From an uncultured Hungatella sp. (GTDB lineage Bacteria > Bacillota > Clostridia > Lachnospirales > Lachnospiraceae), in contig CAJUEJ010000008.1 in NCBI GenBank assembly GCA_910585435.1, positions 47,952-111,951 of the forward strand: a stretch of DNA of 64,000 bases, written 5' to 3'. Under the pieces are notes generated by a model. That model saw only the letters and a program-made list of their open reading frames with translations, was not told the DNA's origin and did not search any database. The position numbers and the translations under genes were made by a program. Below are positions 1 to 8,950 of the stretch, piece after piece. Position 1 is the stretch's first letter. Each line of letters opens with the position of its first letter.

Positions 1-1
1 C

Positions 2-2290
2 GGTCTGATTGCAGCGGTTATCCCCACCACCAACCCTACTTCCACAGCAATCTTTAAAACGCTGATCGCGCTGAAAACCAGAAACAGCATCATTATTTCC
101 CCACATCCCCGTGCAAAGAACTGTACCATTGCAGCAGCCAAGCTGGTTCTGGATGCAGCCGTAAAAGCCGGCGCGCCGGAAAATATTATCGGATGGATCG
201 ATGTGCCTTCACTGGAGCTGACACAGGAGGTTATGAAGGACGCGGATCTGATCCTGGCTACCGGAGGCCCGGGTATGGTTCATGCAGCATACTCATCTGG
301 AAAACCGGCACTGGGCGTAGGTGCAGGCAACACACCGGTGATTATCGACGACACGGCGGACGTCAAGATGGCAGTCAGCTCCATCATTCACTCCAAGACC
401 TTTGACAACGGCATGATCTGTGCTTCCGAGCAGTCCGTCACGGTTATGGAGCCTGTCTATGAAGAGGTGAAGAAGGAATTTGCTCTTCGTGGCTGCTATT
501 TCCTGAATCCGGAGGAGCTGGAGAAGACACGCAAGACTATTTTGATCAACGGTGCTCTCAATGCCAAGATCGTAGGACAGAGCGCATACCGCATCGCCCA
601 GCTGGCAGGAGTGGAAGTTCCGAAGAACACGAAGATCCTTATTGGCGAAGTAGAGTCTGTGGATATCTCTGAGGAATTTGCCCATGAGAAGCTGTCTCCG
701 GTACTTGCCATGTATAAGGCAAAGACCTTTGACGAGGCCATTGCAAAGGCTGAGAGACTGGTAGCTGACGGCGGTTATGGACATACGGCTTCCCTGTACA
801 TCAATACCAATGAGACAGAAAAGATGGCGAAGCACGCAGCGGCTATGAAGACCTGCCGGATTGTGGTAAATACACCTTCCTCCCACGGCGGAATCGGTGA
901 TCTGTACAACTTTAAGCTGGCGCCCTCTCTGACATTAGGCTGCGGCTCCTGGGGCGGCAACTCCGTATCAGAGAACGTAGGCGTAAAACATCTTTTGAAT
1001 GTAAAGACCGTAGCTGAGAGGAGAGAAAATATGCTTTGGTTCCGCACACCGGAAAAGGTTTACTTTAAGAAGGGCTGCATGCCTGTTGCTTTAGATGAAT
1101 TGAAACATGTGATGAACAAGAAGAGAGCCTTCATCGTGACTGACTCCTTCCTGTACATGAATGGCTACACCAAGCCGATTACCGATAAATTAGACGAGAT
1201 GGGCATTGTATATCAGTGCTTCTCCGATGTTCAGCCTGACCCGACTCTGGCCAATGCCAAGGAAGGTGCAAAGGCTATGACCGCATTTAAGCCGGATGTG
1301 ATTATCGCACTGGGCGGCGGCTCCGCCATGGATGCAGGCAAGATTATGTGGGTAATGTATGAGCATCCGGAGGTAGACTTCCAGGATATGGCAATGCGCT
1401 TTATCGATATCCGCAAGAGAGTCTATACCTTCCCGAAGATGGGTGAGAAGGCATACTTTGTGGCAATCCCCACATCCTCCGGTACCGGCTCCGAGGTAAC
1501 CCCGTTTGCGGTTATCACCGATCAGGATACAGGGGTCAAATATCCTCTTGCCGATTATCAGCTTCTGCCCAATATGGCAATCGTAGACACAGACAATATG
1601 ATGAGCCAGCCCAAAGGCTTAACCAGCGCATCCGGCGTAGACGTTCTGACCCATGCCCTGGAGGCATATGCATCTGTTATGGCTACAGATTACACCGACG
1701 GTCTGGCATTAAAGGCGATGAAAAATGTTTTCGAATATCTTCCCACCTGCTATAATGATGGCAGCAATGTAGATGCACGCCAGAAGATGGCTGACGCTTC
1801 CTGCCTGGCAGGTATGGCATTTGCCAATGCATTCCTGGGAGTATGCCATTCCATGGCTCATAAGCTGGGTGCCTTCCATCACCTTCCACACGGTATTGCC
1901 AATGCGCTTCTGATCTCCCTGGTAGTGGAGTTCAACGCTGCTGAATGCCCCACCAAGATGGGTACATTCTCCCAGTACCAGTATCCGCACACCCAGGCCA
2001 GATACGCAGAGTGCGCCCGCTTCGTAGGCATCCAGGCAAAAGACGACGCTGAGGCCGTAAAGAAGCTTATCGACAAGATTGAAGAGCTGAAAGCAGCTGT
2101 AGGCGTAAAGAAGACTATTGCAGAATATGGTGTGGATGAGAAGTATTTCCTGGATACTTTGGATGACATGGTAGAGCAGGCCTTCGACGACCAGTGTACA
2201 GGAGCCAACCCCAGATATCCGCTTATGAGTGAGATTAAGGAAATGTATTTAAAGGCGTACTATGGCAACGCAATGAGCAGTGCGGAATAG
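2..2290 (+). CDS. adhE: Bifunctional acetaldehyde-CoA/alcohol dehydrogenase AdhE (5' end outside window)
   Basis: Reduces acetyl-CoA to acetaldehyde and then ethanol with NADH, the main ethanol route of fermenting anaerobes; it normally forms cytoplasmic spirosome filaments. The reading frame is open from the first bases of the window, so roughly the first hundred residues are missing; about 763 residues are visible. The N-terminal CoA-acylating aldehyde dehydrogenase half shows the catalytic-cysteine segment NGMICASEQS (Cys codon near 419). The C-terminal iron-dependent alcohol dehydrogenase half shows the nucleotide-binding motif ALGGGSAMDAGK and the metal-ligand segments DVLTHALEAYAS and HSMAHKLGAFHHLPHG. 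An internal ATG at 203 is not the real start because homology continues upstream of it. The APH-like gene follows after 42 bases with its own ribosome-binding site and no clear promoter, so the two may be co-transcribed. Confidence 0.97.
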   Translation, partial: GLIAAVIPTTNPTSTAIFKTLIALKTRNSIIISPHPRAKNCTIAAAKLVLDAAVKAGAPENIIGWIDVPSLELTQEVMKDADLILATGGPGMVHAAYSSGKPALGVGAGNTPVIIDDTADVKMAVSSIIHSKTFDNGMICASEQSVTVMEPVYEEVKKEFALRGCYFLNPEELEKTRKTILINGALNAKIVGQSAYRIAQLAGVEVPKNTKILIGEVESVDISEEFAHEKLSPVLAMYKAKTFDEAIAKAERLVADGGYGHTASLYINTNETEKMAKHAAAMKTCRIVVNTPSSHGGIGDLYNFKLAPSLTLGCGSWGGNSVSENVGVKHLLNVKTVAERRENMLWFRTPEKVYFKKGCMPVALDELKHVMNKKRAFIVTDSFLYMNGYTKPITDKLDEMGIVYQCFSDVQPDPTLANAKEGAKAMTAFKPDVIIALGGGSAMDAGKIMWVMYEHPEVDFQDMAMRFIDIRKRVYTFPKMGEKAYFVAIPTSSGTGSEVTPFAVITDQDTGVKYPLADYQLLPNMAIVDTDNMMSQPKGLTSASGVDVLTHALEAYASVMATDYTDGLALKAMKNVFEYLPTCYNDGSNVDARQKMADASCLAGMAFANAFLGVCHSMAHKLGAFHHLPHGIANALLISLVVEFNAAECPTKMGTFSQYQYPHTQARYAECARFVGIQAKDDAEAVKKLIDKIEELKAAVGVKKTIAEYGVDEKYFLDTLDDMVEQAFDDQCTGANPRYPLMSEIKEMYLKAYYGNAMSSAE

Positions 2291-2332
2291 AACAAACAAG
2301 AAGCTGCTATATAGAATAGAAGGGAGAACAAC

Positions 2333-3085
2333 ATGAAAACAGATAAGATTTTAGCCACACGGACCCATAAGATTATCTACAAAGTGGGTGATACTGCCGT
2401 GAAAGTATTCGACAAAAACTTTCCAAAAGCAGATGTGCTGAATGAAGCCCTGAACCAGGCCAGAATCGAGGAGACCGGCCTGCCGATTCCCAAGGTTCGC
2501 AGCGTAACTGTGACCGAGGATAACAACTGGTGCATCATCTCCGACTATGTGGAAGGAAAGACTCTGGAACAGATCATGGAAGAGGATCCGGACAACATTG
2601 AGAAGCACATGAGAGATTTCGTTGCTCTGCAGCTGGAAGTCCACAGCAAGAAAGCTCCCATGTTAAACAAGCTGAAAGACAAATGGGACGGCAAGATTCA
2701 CAACCTGAAAGCAATCAATGCCACCACCCGCTACGAGCTGTGTACCCGTCTGGCCAGCATGCCCAAGCATACCAAGGTTCTTCACGGCGATTTTAACCCA
2801 AGCAATATTATAGTGACAGAAAAAGGCCAGTACTATATTCTGGACTGGTCCCATGCCACCCAGGGAAACGCCTCTGCAGATGCAGCCACCACATACCTTT
2901 TGTTTGCCTTAAAAGACCAGAAACTGGCAGACCTGTATCTGAACATTTTCTGCGACATGAGCGATACGGCCAAACAGTACGTACAGAGATGGCTTCCCAT
3001 CACCGCAGCATCCAGACTTGGAAAAGGGATCCCGGCAGAGAAGGAGCTTCTGGAAAAATGGCTGGATGTGGTAGAATATGAATAA
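2333..3085 (+). CDS. APH/choline-kinase fold phosphotransferase
   Basis: A 250-residue protein of the aminoglycoside phosphotransferase/kinase-like superfamily. The catalytic loop VLHGDFNPSNIIV and the metal-binding LDWSHAT segment are present around residues 142-175, and an N-terminal small lobe (residues 1-90) has a VKVFDK segment that could supply the ATP-binding lysine. The substrate cannot be told from sequence; the family includes drug kinases, choline/ethanolamine kinases and fructosamine kinases. It starts at an ATG preceded by GAAGGGAGAA. Its place directly behind adhE suggests a housekeeping role rather than antibiotic resistance, but that is inference. Confidence 0.8.
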   Translation: MKTDKILATRTHKIIYKVGDTAVKVFDKNFPKADVLNEALNQARIEETGLPIPKVRSVTVTEDNNWCIISDYVEGKTLEQIMEEDPDNIEKHMRDFVALQLEVHSKKAPMLNKLKDKWDGKIHNLKAINATTRYELCTRLASMPKHTKVLHGDFNPSNIIVTEKGQYYILDWSHATQGNASADAATTYLLFALKDQKLADLYLNIFCDMSDTAKQYVQRWLPITAASRLGKGIPAEKELLEKWLDVVEYE

Positions 3086-3104
3086 TATTTCCACAAGGCG
3101 GTAC

Positions 3105-3133
3105 TAGCCAATCCCGGACATTCATGTTATAAT
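3105..3133 (+). promoter_or_regulatory. Promoter giving a near-leaderless exonuclease mRNA
   Basis: A perfect TATAAT lies at 3128-3133 with TAGCCA (4 of 6 matches to TTGACA) 17 bases upstream. Transcription would begin around 3140, only about three bases before the ATG at 3143. No purine-rich ribosome-binding site lies before that ATG (the preceding bases are TGTCCTCACT). Confidence 0.6.
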
Positions 3134-3142
3134 GTCCTCACT

Positions 3143-4132
3143 ATGAAGAATTATATTGTATTTGACCTGGAATGGAATCAAAGCGCAGAGGGAAAAGAAA
3201 ACTCTGTAGAACATTTACCGTTTGAGATTATTGAGATCGGCGGGGTGAAGCTGGATGAGGACTTGGACATCATTTCTGAATTTCACGAATTGATCACCCC
3301 GCAGGTCTATACACAGATGCATTACAAGATTGTGGAAGTTACGCACATGGATATGGGGCGGCTTAAGCAGGAGGGCCGGCCCTTTGTCCAGGTGATCCAG
3401 GAATTCCTTCAGTGGTGCGGAGAGGACTATACCTTCTGTACCTGGGGATCTATGGATCTGACAGAGCTGCAGCGGAACATGGAATACTATCAGGTGAAGA
3501 ATCCGTTTAAAATCCCCCTCCTGTATTATGATATTCAGAAATTATACGCTCTCAGAAACGGAAGCGGAAAAGTAAAACCGTCTCTTGACCATGGGGTGGA
3601 GGAGCTGGGGATTTTGGAGGAACGGCCGTTCCACCGTGCCCTGGACGATGCCTATTATACCGGGAAAGTGATGCAGCATATGGATTTTCCCCGATGGAGC
3701 CCCTATATATCTGTTGACTACTATCAGCTTCCTAAGAGGAAAAAGGACGAGATCCATCTGGAATTTCCTACCTACTCCAAATATGTGTCCCGGGAGTTTG
3801 AGACCAAGGAGGAGGCGCTGGCTGATAAAACCGTGACGGATATGGTATGCACAGACTGTAAAAGAATGCTGCGGAAGAAACAGAGATGGTTTTCCCTGAA
3901 CCAGAAGCAGTATTTCTGCCTGGCCGTGTGCCCGGTTCATGGGTTTATTCAGGGGAAGATCCGAATAAAAAAATCTGAACAGGGCAAATATTATGTGATA
4001 AAAACCATAAAGCCTGTAGATGAGGCCGGGGCACAGACTGTCTTCCACAAGAAAGAGGAACAGCGCCAGAAAAGGCGGGAGAGAAGCACCACCAAAAAAA
4101 TCAAGAAATCCTCATTAAACAACGTTCTCTAA
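3143..4132 (+). CDS. DEDDh-type 3'-5' exonuclease (RNase T / DNA polymerase III epsilon-like)
   Basis: A 329-residue protein. Residues 1-180 form an exonuclease domain with the DEDDh motifs visible: VFDLEWNQ (motif I, residues 5-12), WGSMDL (motif II, near residue 100) and HRALDDAYYT (motif III with the catalytic His and Asp, near residue 170). The domain resembles the KapD/ERI-1 group, which trim RNA or DNA 3' ends. The C-terminal third is basic and holds Cys pairs (CTDCKRM and CLAVCPVHG), perhaps a zinc ribbon. The start is fixed by the domain beginning at residue 4. The gene converges with the carboxypeptidase gene, sharing four bases at the stop codons. The physiological substrate is unknown. 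Confidence 0.85.
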   Translation: MKNYIVFDLEWNQSAEGKENSVEHLPFEIIEIGGVKLDEDLDIISEFHELITPQVYTQMHYKIVEVTHMDMGRLKQEGRPFVQVIQEFLQWCGEDYTFCTWGSMDLTELQRNMEYYQVKNPFKIPLLYYDIQKLYALRNGSGKVKPSLDHGVEELGILEERPFHRALDDAYYTGKVMQHMDFPRWSPYISVDYYQLPKRKKDEIHLEFPTYSKYVSREFETKEEALADKTVTDMVCTDCKRMLRKKQRWFSLNQKQYFCLAVCPVHGFIQGKIRIKKSEQGKYYVIKTIKPVDEAGAQTVFHKKEEQRQKRRERSTTKKIKKSSLNNVL

Positions 4133-5790
4133 AAGCGGATTTTTCTCCGGTTCAGAGAGCGTTTTCTTCGTCTTGGAGAATTTTTTACTGTGTAAGAAGA
4201 GCGGCGCCGCTCCAGAAGGGTATCGAACTCATCCGGCGAGATGCCCACATCCTCCAGACGCGCCAGCCGCCGCTGACGGCGAAGAGCCCGCTCCTCCTGC
4301 TCCTTCTTCTTTAAATAAGAACGGACTAAAAAGATCAACCCTGTCACAAGGGCAGCAGCCACGCCTGTACATATGCCGATCCACACAGAAGCCGGAATGC
4401 GCATAGGGCTGGCAGGCGAATCAATGCTCTGAGAGCCTGCAGGCCCCCGGGAATCTCCGGCGGACTGAGCCGAGGGAGTACCCCCTGCTTCTTCAGGAGA
4501 AAGCCCTCCGGAGGCACTTCGTCCCAGGGCGTCTTCACCAGAAAGGCTTTCCGCCCCTTGGCCTTCCAGGGAAGCATCCTCCACAGAAGCCTCTTCCTGC
4601 TCATTGCTCAGGTTCAGATTCAGCTTCTCCGGCATTCCGTTTATGCTGTCGGTAGAACCGATATTGAGAGTCTTCAGCTTCAGATAAGAATAGCCTATGT
4701 CCCTGTCTCCCCACCGGTAGTCAATTTTGGCAATGGCATCCGAAGGATCATTGCTTGTCATCTCATAGGAAAGCTGAGAATCCACCGAAGAAAAATCAGC
4801 AGCTTTAGGAAGGGTTATTTTGCAGTCCGGATCAATCTCTAAGCCGTACAGCTCTGTGGTAGCCAAACCGGCGATGGTCAGATCATTTTCGATGGAAGTA
4901 TAGGCAGTGTCATACTCCGCTGCAGAAACCGTCTGGAAATTGCGGAAACCGAAATCCAGCATTGCCTTTGTGTCAGAATACTGAGTCTGGTGGCCGTTTA
5001 AGACTACGGAGACCAGAGTCATGCCGTTCCTTCTTGCAAAGGTGACAAGGGTATTCCCGGCCAGGGAGGTATAGCCTGTTTTTCCGCCCAGACATCCTTC
5101 GTAGTACTCCGCCAGGTTTTTCTTCATCATCTTATGTCCCGGATAGATACGGAAGCCTTCCGGATTCCGCTTTGTCACAGGAAGATCATAATAGAGGGAA
5201 GAGTCAATCTCCATAAATGTCTCGTTCTGTAAGGCAGCCTGTCCGATGAGAGCCATGTCATATGCGGATACATAATGATCCGGGTTATTCAGGCCGCTGG
5301 GGTTGGCAAAATGGGAATCCTGGCAGCCTAAAGAGGCGGCACGCTGGTTCATCATATCTGCAAATGCCTCCGTGCTGCCGGCTACATGTTCGGCCAGAGC
5401 ATTGGCTGATTCATTGGCTGACTTCATCAAAAGAGCATACAGACAATCCCGGACAGTTAACACATCTCCCTCATCCAATCCGGCACTGCTGCTGCCTGCC
5501 TCCACATTGTATACTGCGTTGTGAGAAAAGGTAACCATCTCATTTAAGTCACACTGCTCCACCACAATAAGAGCGGTCAGAATCTTGGTGATGCTGGCCG
5601 GATAATAGGTGGTGTGAATATTCTTTCCATATAATACTGTGCCGGTATCAGCGTCTATGACAATACCACCTTCAGCCTGGATGGAGACATTCTCCGGCCA
5701 GGCTGTATCTGCATAAGCAGCGGTGGGGCTTAAGGTTATGATTATAAACACGGACAGAATCAGAGATAAGAAACGTCTTATATTTTTCAC
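4129..5790 (-). CDS. Serine-type D-Ala-D-Ala carboxypeptidase (DacF/PBP5-like)
   Basis: Removes the terminal D-alanine from peptidoglycan stem peptides outside the membrane. The penicillin-binding triad is complete: SITK (SxxK nucleophile), SAN (SxN) and KTG in GGKTGYTSLAGN. A signal peptide covers the first 28 or so residues and ends near AYA. After the catalytic and PBP5 C-terminal domains come a low-complexity Ser/Glu/Ala/Gly linker of about 70 residues, a membrane segment (WIGICTGVAAALVTGLIFLV) and a basic Arg-rich cytoplasmic tail. The usual PBP5 anchor is a C-terminal amphipathic helix, so this transmembrane segment plus tail is a distinctive architecture. A GTG at 5790 is preferred because GGAG lies 9 bases before it; GTG 5823 and ATG 5805 are in-frame alternatives. 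Confidence 0.92.
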   Translation of the reverse strand: MKNIRRFLSLILSVFIIITLSPTAAYADTAWPENVSIQAEGGIVIDADTGTVLYGKNIHTTYYPASITKILTALIVVEQCDLNEMVTFSHNAVYNVEAGSSSAGLDEGDVLTVRDCLYALLMKSANESANALAEHVAGSTEAFADMMNQRAASLGCQDSHFANPSGLNNPDHYVSAYDMALIGQAALQNETFMEIDSSLYYDLPVTKRNPEGFRIYPGHKMMKKNLAEYYEGCLGGKTGYTSLAGNTLVTFARRNGMTLVSVVLNGHQTQYSDTKAMLDFGFRNFQTVSAAEYDTAYTSIENDLTIAGLATTELYGLEIDPDCKITLPKAADFSSVDSQLSYEMTSNDPSDAIAKIDYRWGDRDIGYSYLKLKTLNIGSTDSINGMPEKLNLNLSNEQEEASVEDASLEGQGAESLSGEDALGRSASGGLSPEEAGGTPSAQSAGDSRGPAGSQSIDSPASPMRIPASVWIGICTGVAAALVTGLIFLVRSYLKKKEQEERALRRQRRLARLEDVGISPDEFDTLLERRRSSYTVKNSPRRRKRSLNRRKIRF

Positions 5791-5890
5791 TGTTGATATC
5801 TCCATACTTTTTAACAATTCCACTCAGATATCTCCCGCAAAACGGAAGGCACATCTGACAGAAAGCAATTTTCAAACATGCTCCAAGTAT

Positions 5891-5919
5891 AGTATATGAT
5901 ATTTTAAAATATAAGTAAA
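5891..5919 (-). promoter_or_regulatory. Promoter of the carboxypeptidase gene
   Basis: Read on the minus strand: TTTACT, 17 bases, TATACT, about 100 bases upstream of the start. It lies in the only AT-rich part of the spacer between the DUF1461 gene and this gene. Confidence 0.5.
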
Positions 5920-5942
5920 GGCAGAAATATTAAAGAAAATAA

Positions 5943-6644
5943 TTAGTTAAGCCTGGAACTGCGGAATTTGCCGGCAAAGATCCACAGAAGGCATCCAAAA
6001 AACAGAACCCCCACGCTTATGCCAAATGTCAGCGCGATCCGCCCGGCAGTATCCATAAAAAACGGCTCAGGAACAATATTGATCAATAAATCCGTGGCAG
6101 GATCCAGAATCCACAGATCGTTATCAAAGAAAATCTGGTGGAAAATCACAAAATATTTTGTGAAATCTGTGGATATGAGGGCAGCCAGAAAACAGATGAC
6201 TGCAAAAAACAACCCGGTTCCCACACAGATCGAACGGGGAAGAACCTGGACTATCCTGGCTTTTAAGACCGCCATGAGTATAAGGCAGACCACGGCGCCC
6301 AGTATGGAGATTCTTCTCAGCAGAAGGCCTCCTAAGAACAGGCCCCTGACATCCTCCATATGGGCAATCTCCCTCTCATTAAAAAATTCCCTGGGCTGCC
6401 CGTCCACGATTGTGGGAACATGGAGATCCTCCCGGTTCCCCCGCAGGTAAGCCATCATCTCCCGTGTCACATCTAAAAGATCTTCCATCTCCATATGGAC
6501 ATCGGCAGTGACATTATATTTTTCGTACTCATCTTCGTAATAGCCCGGCGTCCAGTAAGCAACCGCTTCCACGGAAGTGATCAAAAGGATGATAATTATA
6601 AAGAAGCTAAACAGGACTCCAAGTATAGAATGAATCCATTTCAT
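5943..6644 (-). CDS. DUF1461 / TIGR01906-family integral membrane protein
   Basis: A 233-residue membrane protein recognised from its family layout: one N-terminal transmembrane helix (LGVLFSFFIIIILLITSVEAV), an extracytoplasmic loop of about 80 residues rich in charged residues and containing REFFNEREIAHMEDV, then three further helices near residues 110-130, 140-160 and 205-228. Members occur widely in Firmicutes and no biochemical function is established. The start has CGGAGAT six bases upstream. It lies between the SH3b protein gene and the carboxypeptidase gene on the same strand, a cell-envelope neighbourhood. Confidence 0.8.
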   Translation of the reverse strand: MKWIHSILGVLFSFFIIIILLITSVEAVAYWTPGYYEDEYEKYNVTADVHMEMEDLLDVTREMMAYLRGNREDLHVPTIVDGQPREFFNEREIAHMEDVRGLFLGGLLLRRISILGAVVCLILMAVLKARIVQVLPRSICVGTGLFFAVICFLAALISTDFTKYFVIFHQIFFDNDLWILDPATDLLINIVPEPFFMDTAGRIALTFGISVGVLFFGCLLWIFAGKFRSSRLN

Positions 6645-6687
6645 AGATAATCTCCGTCATGTATGTTGATTTTAAACGTATCTGCCA

Positions 6688-7548
6688 TCAGTCTGAGGTG
6701 AGATAGCGGCTGGCCACATAGGCCTCCTGGTCATTGTAAATAATAACCGTCCAGTCACTGTCATTCTCATATACCCGCACAAATTCTACAACCGTACCGG
6801 CAGGCAGGGTAGCCAGTTTATTGCCGTCGGTAGATGGCTGAGAGCGGACATTCAGATTGTCTATGGTCTTGTAAACCGGTGCGGCTGTGGTAGGAGCCAT
6901 GGTCTCAGGAGCAATCTCACTGGTCTCAGGGACGGTGGATGTCTCCTCCACGGTGACAGGCGGCGTGGTCTCCGGCGGTTCGGTCTCCTTATCCTTGGGC
7001 TTGAAAACAGCGATCAGCACAATAATCAGGACAAGGACCAGGGACAAAAACACCAGGCGGGCAACATCGTAAGAAGTGAAAGCAATACCGCCCTGCTGGC
7101 GCCTGCGCCTGCTTTTGTTGCCTCCGGAGGAGGAACGCCTTCTGGGCTGAGGCTGTGCCTGGGAGGGAGCCGGCCGGCTTTTGCGGCTGTTATTGTATTC
7201 ATGGGAATAGGTATAGGCCTCCTGGGAGATGAGATGATAAGCCTGGTTGGCCTCATATGCGTCATCACTGCCCTCATGAACCGCTTTATTGCCCAGCATG
7301 CGGATCTTATGGTAATGCTCGCAGGAAGTTTTGCTGATCCAGCGTCCGCTGTACAGCGCGTCGATGGAGGATGCCAGATCCGGTTCTACAACAGCAGCCT
7401 TGTCACACAGGCTGAGGACGATGCCCTCCAGAGCCTGGCGTGATTTTACCATAGATAAATTATATTTTTTCTGGCCGATCAATATTTCAGCTTCTTTTAC
7501 ATTGCGGCGTATTTTTTCCCAACTGGTATTTATATCTGACACTGGCAT
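6688..7548 (-). CDS. HEPN-like/DUF4145-like membrane protein with C-terminal SH3b domain
   Basis: A 286-residue protein with three parts. Residues 1-120 are helical and resemble HEPN/DUF4145 domains (SRQALEGIVLSLC, then IRMLGNKAVHEG). Residues 120-155 are a basic Arg/Ser/Pro linker, followed by a membrane segment (ARLVFLSLVLVLIIVLIAVF). After a Thr/Pro/Glu-rich external stretch, the C-terminal 65 residues form a bacterial SH3 type-3 domain (LNVRSQPSTDGNKLATL), which in other proteins binds peptidoglycan. The topology therefore puts the HEPN-like part inside and the SH3b part at the wall. Ribosome-binding site AAGGAGGA precedes the ATG. A role in wall sensing is only an inference. Confidence 0.72.
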   Translation of the reverse strand: MPVSDINTSWEKIRRNVKEAEILIGQKKYNLSMVKSRQALEGIVLSLCDKAAVVEPDLASSIDALYSGRWISKTSCEHYHKIRMLGNKAVHEGSDDAYEANQAYHLISQEAYTYSHEYNNSRKSRPAPSQAQPQPRRRSSSGGNKSRRRRQQGGIAFTSYDVARLVFLSLVLVLIIVLIAVFKPKDKETEPPETTPPVTVEETSTVPETSEIAPETMAPTTAAPVYKTIDNLNVRSQPSTDGNKLATLPAGTVVEFVRVYENDSDWTVIIYNDQEAYVASRYLTSD

Positions 7549-7676
7549 AGATGTCCTCCTTTGTTCAGCAGCGAAGCTTTCACCAACATATTTCTTTTAT
7601 TATACTCTGTTATGGCAGAATATGCACGCACATTTTGTGCTTGTAAGAGAAAATTAAGCAGTCGAAGGTGTTTTGC

Positions 7677-7705
7677 TTGAAAATAGCTTTTTGTGATGGT
7701 AAAAT
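7677..7705 (+). promoter_or_regulatory. Promoter of trmB
   Basis: TTGAAA, 17 bases, TAAAAT; about 50 bases before the trmB start in the spacer divergent from the SH3b gene. Confidence 0.5.
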
Positions 7706-7755
7706 GTGGTGGATGGCAGCACAGAAACTGAAGACGGAGGATACAAAAAGCGATT

Positions 7756-8412
7756 ATGAGACTACGTCATATTCCAGGCTCAGAGCAGCAGATAGCAGAA
7801 AGCCCTTATGTGATTGGGAATCCGGAAGAGAAAAAAGCACATTGGGCGGATGTATTCGGCAATGAAAACCCTGTTCATATAGAAGTGGGGATGGGGAAGG
7901 GGAAATTCCTCATGGAACTGGCCGGGATGCATCCGGATATAAATTATGTGGGGATAGAGCGCTATTCCACCGTGCTTTTAAAAGCAATCCGGAAACAGGA
8001 GGCGCTGAAGCTTCCCAATCTCTTTTTTCTCAGGGAGGATGCCGGGACGCTGGCAGATATATTCGGGCCGGGAGAGGTAGCAAAGATTTATCTGAATTTT
8101 TCCGATCCATGGCCCAAGGACAGGCACGCAAAACGGCGTCTGACATCACCCAGGTTTATGGCTGTATATGATCGGATTCTCAAGCCAGAGGGCATAGTGG
8201 AATTTAAGACGGACAATCAGGAGTTATTTGCGTATTCTCTCCAGTCTGTTCCGGAAGCAGGGTGGAACGTTGACTGGCATACATTTGACCTGCACCACTC
8301 AGAGTATGGGGAAGGCAATGTGATGACAGAGTATGAGGCTAAATTTTCGGCCCAGGGAAAGCCCATCTGCAAGCTGACAGCTTCCAGGAAAGCACCTGTG
8401 TCAAAAATTTAA
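7756..8412 (+). CDS. trmB: tRNA (guanine-N7)-methyltransferase TrmB
   Basis: Makes m7G46 in the variable loop of tRNAs using S-adenosylmethionine. The 218-residue length is normal for the family. The SAM-binding motif EVGMGKGKF is near residues 42-50 and the family signature DPWPKDRHAKRRLT near residues 118-131. The ATG at 7756 is the only start compatible with the family N-terminus; GGAGG lies further upstream than usual (about 15 bases). A 54-codon open frame and trxA follow on the same strand. Confidence 0.95.
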   Translation: MRLRHIPGSEQQIAESPYVIGNPEEKKAHWADVFGNENPVHIEVGMGKGKFLMELAGMHPDINYVGIERYSTVLLKAIRKQEALKLPNLFFLREDAGTLADIFGPGEVAKIYLNFSDPWPKDRHAKRRLTSPRFMAVYDRILKPEGIVEFKTDNQELFAYSLQSVPEAGWNVDWHTFDLHHSEYGEGNVMTEYEAKFSAQGKPICKLTASRKAPVSKI

Positions 8413-8438
8413 ATTTTTCTGCATAAGATATGATAAAT

Positions 8439-8603
8439 ATGGGAAAAATGGTGGTAAGAATGTCGGCTAAGGACACGATTATCAAAAAGCTTCAGCAGGC
8501 GACCTGTGACAGGATCGAACTGAACAGACAGGTTCTGAAATGGCAGAAGGGGCTGAAAGAGGTGGAAAAGGCGATAGAAGGAACGAACCATAAAAAGAAA
8601 TGA
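8439..8603 (+). CDS. Small basic helical protein between trmB and trxA, unknown
   Basis: A 54-codon open frame, MGKMVVRMSAKDTIIKK at the start, ending in a Lys-rich tail before TGA. The predicted product is charged and probably helical (KLQQATCDRIELNRQVLKW). An in-frame ATG at 8460 would give a 47-residue form beginning MSAKDT. No strong ribosome-binding site is seen for either start. It fills the space between trmB and trxA exactly and points the same way, which favours a real gene, but I do not recognise a family. Confidence 0.45.
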   Translation: MGKMVVRMSAKDTIIKKLQQATCDRIELNRQVLKWQKGLKEVEKAIEGTNHKKK

Positions 8604-8629
8604 CGAGAAAGCTTAAGGAGGAAAAGGGA

Positions 8630-8950
8630 ATGGCGGTTGTATTGACGACGAGTAACTTTGACGAGGAAGTGTATGAGGCAGGGATGCCGGTGCTGGTTGA
8701 TTTCTATGCAGACTGGTGCGGGCCGTGCAAGGCTATGGGGCCGGTTGTAGAGGAGCTGGCCGGAGAGTTTGCGGGGAAGGCTAAAGTGGGGAAAGTGAAT
8801 GTGGATGAGAACCAGGAGCTGGCTATGCGGTATAACGTGATGTCCATTCCCACGTTTTTGGTGCTGAAGGGGAAAGAGGTGATAGCAAAGGCTGTGGGAA
8901 CGCAGGATAAGGGAAGCCTGGCCAAGGCGTTGGAGAGCGGTCTTAAGTGA
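8630..8950 (+). CDS. trxA: Thioredoxin
   Basis: A cytoplasmic dithiol oxidoreductase of 106 residues, the standard length. The active site WCGPCK is at residues 29-34 and the cis-proline segment SIPTF is near residue 74. The ATG at 8630 follows TTAAGGAGGAAAAGGGA, an ideal ribosome-binding site; an in-frame ATG at 8600 lies ahead of that site and is less likely. Confidence 0.95.
   Translation: MAVVLTTSNFDEEVYEAGMPVLVDFYADWCGPCKAMGPVVEELAGEFAGKAKVGKVNVDENQELAMRYNVMSIPTFLVLKGKEVIAKAVGTQDKGSLAKALESGLK

Noticed and set aside
2333..3085. Aminoglycoside resistance gene
   Set aside because: Only the general kinase fold can be seen; nothing links it to a drug substrate and its context is metabolic.
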